From: Amaranthus tricolor
Lineage: Eukaryota; Streptophyta; Magnoliopsida; Caryophyllales; Amaranthaceae
NCBI RefSeq assembly: GCF_026212465.1
Contig: NC_080057.1
Coordinates: forward strand, 26,181,147 to 26,245,146
DNA length: 64,000 bases
Reading direction: 5' to 3'
Position 1 is the first letter of the stretch. Each line of letters opens with the position of its first letter. Shown here in pieces: positions 57,417 to 64,000 of this stretch. The position numbers and the translations under genes were made by a program. The notes below the pieces were generated by a model that saw only the letters and a list, made by a program, of their open reading frames with translations, was not told where the DNA came from and ran no database searches.

Positions 57417-59155
57417 TAATTACTACGAGTATATGCTTTAATATTGTTGTATAATAAATTATTTATTTACTTTAATAGTGATAATATCTAACAAACACAA
57501 AGAGTTAATAATTAAATTTACGTTGTAAATGAATTTATTTTATAAAATAATATCATTATTCATATCATTAAATATTTATAGCATCTGTATTTTACACGTG
57601 AATCTAGTATTAGATATTAATCTCATTCATTCATTCAAATTATAACCTTTAGCCTCGTATGTATATGAGGGGGATAAAGTATAAAATATTGGGAGCATTT
57701 GAAAGAGAAAATACAGAGCAAGATGAACAATTAATAGGGTGGGCTTAGGGAAGGGGATTGTTAAATAAAAATTAAATTCAAAATTTTTGCTGAAAAAGTA
57801 ATAATTATTCTATAACTATAAAATTCGATTATCTTTAATATAAATTCAATAGATCACCATAGGTTGAGGATGACCCAAGTTGTTTACATGAACGTTCCTT
57901 TTGCATTAATATACTTGAAAAGCTAAGTCTTAAGTCAAAACCAAAAGGCAATAAAGAGTAGTTTTTTTATTAGCTTTTGATGTTTCTCCTATTTTTTTCT
58001 TATATAAATATCCAACCGTCAGTCAATAATTTTTACCAAATATATCTTTAACGGCTAGCTTAAATATCAACAACTCCACCTAACAGTTATTTATTAATAG
58101 ACTAATTATTTTTTACTTTTTAACCCACTTTTATTCCTAACAAACAATCAACATTTAATATATAATTTTATCAAATAAGTATTAAACTAATTAAACAATC
58201 AACATTTTGCAATTAATTTAACAAATCAATCAAAAAGTTAACTAAAAAACCTAACTAATAAGTGAAATAACGGTGAAACACTAAAATTAATTTATTATTA
58301 TAAAAACACTTCAAGGGGACAAAAGGCTAATTAGCACCATGTTGTTCAGGCAGAAAAGAAAACATCATCTTCGGGTTGATAGATTGACTACTCTAACTTG
58401 TCAAAAAGTAAAAGCTACTTTCTACAATGGGTTTAGTGCACTTTTATTTGTGCTGTCTGCAAATAGTACGCAATTAGGGATTATAGTAGTAATTTATTGG
58501 TTTTTTTTTAATTATATCCGTCCTAAAAAATTTGCTATATGTTTATTTTGGTTTATTTATATATATTTTTAATTCTTATATACACATGTAAAGTTAGGTT
58601 TTGCCTCTTTAATGAACTTAGCCTACACAAAATTAGTGTGCTCCAAATTATATTTAAGGAGTTGGGTGAGTTAGGTTTTTCGGAAGTGTGACTAAATAAA
58701 ATTGAATATAAAAAGTATTAATTTGTGAAAGGAAAATTTAAAAAAAATACATATTAAAATAGTACGAAATAAATCCATATTAAACTTTTACCACATTTAA
58801 AATTTATCATCTTATCTACACATTCTCACTCGCTTTATAATAAATCAGTAATTTTTTATTATTTCTCCCTATTTTCTTGATTTTCATAAAATTATAGAGT
58901 AATTAGTTGCAAAAAGAGAGTAGTCTTGCCTTTGTCTTTTCCCTTCCTTTATCTGACATCTTAAAATCATTGTGTTTAGCATAAGCACAGTTTAATGGGA
59001 GAAAATTGGTTGATCGTTGCAAGGAGTGCCTATGTAGATTAAGGGGTTTTTGCCCAATGGTTTTGATGGATTCTTCGCTCCTTTTTTTTTTTAATTTATT
59101 TTTGTGTTTTTTATTTACATATTAGACTATTAGTTGATTAAATACTCAAAAATTA
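57417..59155. other. AT-rich region, no gene
   Basis: 58010-58240 has hAT-MITE-like pieces ('aatcaacatttaatat', 'aacaaacaatcaacattt'). A 77-codon frame at 58339-58572 is low-complexity and has no domain. Nothing else recognised. Confidence 0.45.
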
Positions 59156-59391
59156 CTTCGTCCGTCTCATTGAATTTGAAGCATTTTTCTTTTTGATTTG
59201 TCCTAATTAATTTACATCATTTTTATTTTTTGATAATGGTCCACCACATTCTTTTAATCTCATCTATACATTTTAATTCTCTTTTTATTTCATCCACACA
59301 ATTCATTCTATCTCTTCATTTATTACCTATTTTTTAAAAATCCTCCTCTTTCAGTATTTCTCTTTGATTCAATTATATCAGGACAAATGAG
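59156..59391. mobile_element. Degenerate Stowaway MITE
   Basis: Left 'cttcgtccgtctcattgaat' and right 'atatcaggacaaatgag' with TA at both flanks. The interior ('gtccaccacattcttttaat', 'ctctttttatttcatccaca') clearly matches the intact Stowaway at 53498-53740. Confidence 0.75.
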
Positions 59392-60795
59392 TATTTGATA
59401 ACTAACTTTCAAATTAATATGATACTTTTGATTTATTAGCTCACTATTCTCTAATAATTAAAATGTAATGTTAATTTGTGAGTTTAAAGATTAATTTATT
59501 ATAACTTATATTCTCTAATAAAAATTAATTTTTACTTATTAAAATTGATTTTTACTCAATCTTATTTTTCAGAGATCATACAAACACCGGCTAAATAGTT
59601 TTTTAAAATATAAAACAATGGACAAAGTTACTAATTTAAATGCACTTGTATTTTTGACCTTAAAGACCCTACACATTAACTATGGAGTCTACGATCATTA
59701 ACTCACATACATAAAATCTTCATTGAATAGGGATCTAAATCAATATTTGGTGACCCTTTATATGTCTTTATACAATTTTAAAATAAATAAAATTTATATT
59801 TATCAAAAATATTCCTATCTTTTTTGATTTACATAAAATAAGTCATTTGTTATTCTCTTAATTCGTCTTAAAATATTAAGATTAAGTTTAAAAAGTTGAG
59901 CTCGTTAAAAATTATTAATTATAATATAAAAATTATTTTTATTATTTTATAAAGATAAGTTTGCTTCAAGAAAAATATTTTTAAATTAATTATTATTTGA
60001 TTTAGGAAAATTTAACAAATTCGAAAAAGCCAAGATAAGGTGATAACAATGGAGCCTATATTAGTTTGTTCCTTTCCTACCAATAAAAGAGGGGGGAGAT
60101 AGAAATTCCCAGCTTTAACTTTCTACCTATTCAATAATACTCTGCTTTTACACATGTTTTAAATAATTTTAAACATTTATTTATCTTTTGTTTAATATTG
60201 CAACTCCTAAACCTTTTATTATATATATCTACCTATTAAATATACTTACTCATCCATAAAAATATTCACATTAATTTAAATAAAAATATAACAAATCAAC
60301 TTAATAATAAACAATCAACAACCAACATACACCACTCATTTACTTAAAAAAAATATACAACACTCACTATCGAACCCCAAAATTATGTCTAAGATTCATA
60401 GGTGACATTGCCTAAAATCATTATTCTAAAGTTGAAATATTCAATACCCATATACTCTTATTAATACCATAGACAAAAAAAATCGAAATGGTAGCCAAGC
60501 CTAGGGTTTTAAACTTTTAATGCTTCATAAATGACTCATCAAGTAGCCTAAGAGGAGCTCCAAAACAATAATAACAATAGACTTAACTCTCAATTACTCT
60601 TTATGTAATCATGACATTAATATAATAGAAAATGATATAAAAATTATCTAATACACGGATATATTAAAATTGTGCGAATAAAATTAGAATAGAGTAAAAA
60701 AAAAATTACATGGATAAAAATTAGAAAATGTAAAGGAAATATTATCTAAAATAAAAATTAAAAATCATTGCCTAAAATAAAATTGTTGGCAAATA
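59392..60795. other. AT-rich region, no gene
   Basis: No frame, RNA gene or clear repeat recognised. Confidence 0.45.
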
Positions 60796-61009
60796 TTCCC
60801 TCTATTTTTTTCAGTTTATACCACTTTTTATTTTAATTTGTCTCATTGATTACATTGATCCATTCTCCTTCCTTTTAATTGCATCCACAATCTTGTATTA
60901 TCTCTCCATGTTAATAACCCATTCATATTCTCTATTTGTTTTCTTGTTTAATTCTCTAATTTAATTTCTTTTTCATTAAATTTTATCTATTTTACACTAG
61001 GGAGTGTTT
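60796..61009. mobile_element. Degenerate Stowaway MITE abutting a hAT MITE
   Basis: Left 'ttccctctatttttttcagt' is followed by 'ttttattttaatttgtctca' and 'ttccttttaattgcatccac', matching the Stowaway interior at 53498. The right end 'ctagggag' merges with the start of the next element. Confidence 0.6.
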
Positions 61010-61357
61010 GGCAATTAGTTGTTGGCTGTTGACTGTTGGCTTGATTGACCAACTGAAAATGTTAGCTATTTTTGTTGGCTTTTAAGTTAGCTGAAAAAGC
61101 TAGTTGTTTATAGAGATATTTGGTAAATTTAAGCGTTGACTGTAGGCTGTTTATTGGAGAAAAAGTGAGCCAACAAGCCAAAAGTCAACCAAAAAAGCTA
61201 GTTAAAGCAATTTTTTCATTTTGGCTTAAAAACTATTTTTTCAACTGCTTTAAAAGACATTTATCAAACATTTTTTATGACTGTTTAACTAACCAACAAA
61301 TCAAAAATTAAAAACCAACTAAAAAACTAGGTAAAAAACTAATAACCAAACACCTCT
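61010..61357. mobile_element. hAT-type MITE
   Basis: Ends 'gggagtgtttggcaattag' and 'taaccaaacacctct' are inverted repeats. The interior has subterminal 'ttggctgttgact' and 'gccaaaagtcaacc' motifs in both orientations, typical of hAT elements. Non-coding; the 63-codon frame at 61120-61311 is incidental. Confidence 0.75.
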
Positions 61358-62028
61358 AGATATAGATGTAAAATAAGAGGAAGAGAATGAGTAATAAGAA
61401 AAGATGGAATTGTGAACTTGTGATCAAGTGAATCTAGGGAGATGTGCTAAGCAGAAATAGTCCTCCAACTTTAATTAAATGAGTCATTAAACCCAACTGA
61501 ACTCCATTTCCTTCCCACTTCTGATGTTCCATAACGAATTAATTGCTCCAATTACAAATCCCAGTGTCATTATTTCATAAACAATTGTTTAATCTATGCC
61601 AAAAAATATAGATTAAGGGAGTATTATCTTTATATATCAACTTTATTTAAGAATTTCTTTATTTATTTATATTTTTTACTTACTTTAATTAATATATAAA
61701 TAAAATTATTATTCCCAAAAACGTATTTAAGAGAATAAAATAAGTTCATTAAAGAATTTAATGCTCTTAAGCTATGCTATTATGATATAAGTTAGAAAAA
61801 TCCAATACTTTTAAGCTGCTTCTTTTTGATACAAAGGCTCCTAGGGACCCACCTTCTTTTACCCATAAAAAAGCCATTTATGAAAATATAAAAAATATGA
61901 TTTCACTTTTGACCAAACCCCCCTGGTAAGTCCAAAAAGATTTTCTTAATGACCTACAAATATTAAAAGATACTACAAGCCAGAAGGGAGATACACTTTG
62001 TCTTTTGCTTGGAAAAGCACTCAAATTG
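61358..62028. other. AT-rich region, no gene
   Basis: No gene, RNA or clear repeat recognised. Confidence 0.45.
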
Positions 62029-62330
62029 AGTGTTTTGTTAGCCTGTTAGTTGTTGGGTGTTGTTTTAAGTGTTATTTTATTTGATTAAATTGATATTTTT
62101 ATTGTTTTTGTTAACATTTAATTTAGTTAGATATTTAGTATAGAAAACATATTAGGTATTTAGTATTGAAAATTTATAAGAAAAATATAAATTAAAAAGC
62201 TAAAAAGCCAATAAAAATCAGCTTTTTAGCTGACTAAAAAAATCATTTATATATTAAATATTTTTTGTGATCTTTTTACTAATCAACGAGCCAAAATCCA
62301 AAATTCAATATAAAAGCCAATCAACATCTC
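62029..62330. mobile_element. Degenerate hAT-type MITE
   Basis: Left 'gagtgttttgttagcctgtt' and right 'agccaatcaacatctc' are imperfect inverted ends, with 'aaaaagctaaaaagcc' and 'agctttttagctgac' inside. It resembles the element at 61010. Confidence 0.5.
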
Positions 62331-62458
62331 TACATGCAAGAGGATGGACAATACACATATATCTATAGAATTCTTTTATCAATTTACAATATAGTATTAA
62401 AAATGTAAATTTATAGGAAAGTAGTTGTTTAATATGATCAAATTAAAAGAAGTTTGTG

Positions 62459-62711
62459 AGGGTGTTTAGCAAATGGCTAATAGCTGATTATAGTGACTGA
62501 TTTGACCAGTTAATTTTATTAACTGGTTTGACCAACTGATTTTGAACCCGTTGCTATAAGTAGCTTGTTAAAAACAACTTATTCGTATTAATAAGCTGTT
62601 TCAACTAGCTACTTCACCAAACACTAGCATTAGCTGGTTTGACCACCCAACCCTTTATTTATATTAAAATAAGATAAAATTGCTGAATAAGCTAATTTTC
62701 CAAACACTCCT
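62459..62711. mobile_element. hAT-type MITE
   Basis: Ends 'agggtgtttagcaaatggct' and 'agctaattttccaaacactc' are inverted repeats with a matching 'ttagc/gctaa' subterminal pair. The interior 'actggtttgaccaactg' is itself palindromic. Non-coding. Confidence 0.7.
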
Positions 62712-63539
62712 TGTGTGTTACATAGGATTTCCTTAAGTACATACTCTCTTTGTCTCTTTGATTGTTCTACTCTACAAAATATAAAGTATAAAAAATTTTC
62801 ACTTTGATTTTCGCAATGTACAAAAATCAATGACACATATATGTAACAAATTAAACATAGACTTAACAAAAGAATAAAAGTTGAAAGATTAAAGCTAGGT
62901 ATAATAAGATTCTAGATGTGTTTCATTGAATTTAATGAAATTAACCTTAATTAACTAACTTAATAGTATTATGTTGTAAGAAAATGAATTATGCATTATT
63001 TGAATCATTATTAAAATTTATAAAAATTTATTATTATGAAAATAGTACCAAAATTAAGTTGGATGCATTAAAATATAGAGAAATTAAAACATCAATTAAT
63101 AGCGTAAATTTTAAAATATATTAGAAAATAAAATGAGTAATATGAGTTAGAAAATGAGATTAAAAAGATAAGTAGAAGACAAAGCGTGAATCCTAGTGTC
63201 TATCATACACCTCAAAAAGGAAAGCCACAAATCCCAAATTCTATATTAAAATTTGTTTAAAATTGTTCAAAATCTTGAAGTAAAAAAAATGACAAAAATG
63301 CTACATGGAAAAGAGAATTTAGGCACAATATTCTAGCTAACAAATAAAAATAGTACTAGTACTAAAATAAGATAAACTTCATAACCAATTACATTAGGGA
63401 ATCAAAAAAACCATTCCACCAAATGGTAAACCATTTTTACAACTCGATTCTTATTTGTCGCCACCCTTTTCATTTTATCGCCACCCCTTTCTAATGAAAT
63501 TACGAATTTGCCCCTGATTTTTAAAAATTTACAAATTTG
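62712..63539. other. AT-rich region, no gene
   Basis: No gene seen. 'tgtcgccacccttttcattt' and 'tatcgccacccctttct' at 63458-63495 are a short direct repeat that may belong to the left end of the palindromic element that follows. Confidence 0.4.
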
Positions 63540-63601
63540 CCATTGAGTTAATAACTTTTCATTTTCATTTTTTTTTAATTTTTTTTAATTATTTTTATTT
63601 A

Positions 63602-63658
<57 letters not shown>

Positions 63659-63700
63659 GGTTATTATTATTATTATAACGGTTATTATTATTACGGTTAA

Positions 63701-63792
<92 letters not shown>

Positions 63793-63942
63793 TTAATAAT
63801 AAAAATAATAATAACAAAAAAAAATTAAAAAAAAAACTAGTCGCACAAAACGTGCGACTGACAGTCGCACAAAGCAGTCGCACGTTTTGTGCGACTGGTA
63901 TTTTTTTTTTTAATTTTTTTTTTTATTATTATTATTAATTTT

Positions 63943-63979
<37 letters not shown>

Positions 63980-64000
63980 CTATTAATAACCGTAATAATA
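63540..64000. repeat. Large palindrome with ATT/AAT arms and AGTCGCAC core (cut by window end)
   Basis: The core at 63839-63896 has two 21-bp arms that are perfect inverted repeats, separated by 16 bp. Each arm is itself almost palindromic (AGTCGCAC...GTGCGACT), and a further AGTCGCAC lies in the loop. Outward, A-rich then AAT-rich sequence on the left mirrors T-rich then ATT-rich sequence on the right, with 'acggttaataa' at 63693 mirrored by 'ttaataaccgt' near 63982. The arms are over 100 bp each. This looks like a foldback-type or hairpin MITE; its right end is outside the window. Confidence 0.75.

Noticed and set aside
63599..63883. Leu/Ile-rich minus-strand frame
   Set aside because: It is produced by the ATT/AAT arms of the palindrome, not by a gene.

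Overview
The window is nuclear DNA of a flowering plant, probably a core eudicot. It is AT-rich, its genes have short exons with GT-AG introns, and every protein family recognised is plant-typical. The gaps are full of MITEs, microsatellites and Ty1-copia retrotransposons. No finer placement is supported by what can be read here; a Caryophyllales origin is only a guess from the style of the repeats. Gene density is low: four intact genes, one gene tail at the left edge, and several gene fragments.

Layout. 1-170 is the 3' end of an unidentified gene. 3038-6963 (minus) is an 8-exon gene for an EF-hand plus TLDc protein of the mEAK7 class. 11095-11505 (plus) is a GIR-like EAR repressor with a possible upstream in-frame exon. 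18440-32218 is a rearranged block: a 1.1-kb segment, ten tandem units of 349-374 bp, an intact TRICHOME BIREFRINGENCE-LIKE (TBL) gene at 23415-26132, a duplicated piece of its last exon, and a second copy of the 1.1-kb segment. This second copy runs into an eleventh array unit, which is split from it by a Ty1-copia element (27861-31994) with a TTATA target duplication. 32749-34998 is the left half of a second, unrelated copia element. 41385-42239 is an intronless OVATE family gene. 44853-45972 is a TIR transposon carrying a fragment of an ATL RING-H2 ubiquitin ligase gene, i.e. Pack-MULE-like. From 46 kb to the end I see no gene, only MITEs (several nested), microsatellites and, at the right edge, a large palindrome centred on an AGTCGCAC motif.

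The genes do not form a pathway. TBL proteins O-acetylate wall polysaccharides in the Golgi, GIR and OVATE proteins are transcriptional repressors, and the mEAK7-like protein belongs to a family tied to V-ATPase and lysosome or vacuole membranes. The TBL locus is the most unusual part. Its whole upstream region is a tandem array whose unit looks like a promoter with a short leader and ATG, the array shows a higher-order (dimer) pattern, and flanking copies show that the locus was once duplicated as a larger block.
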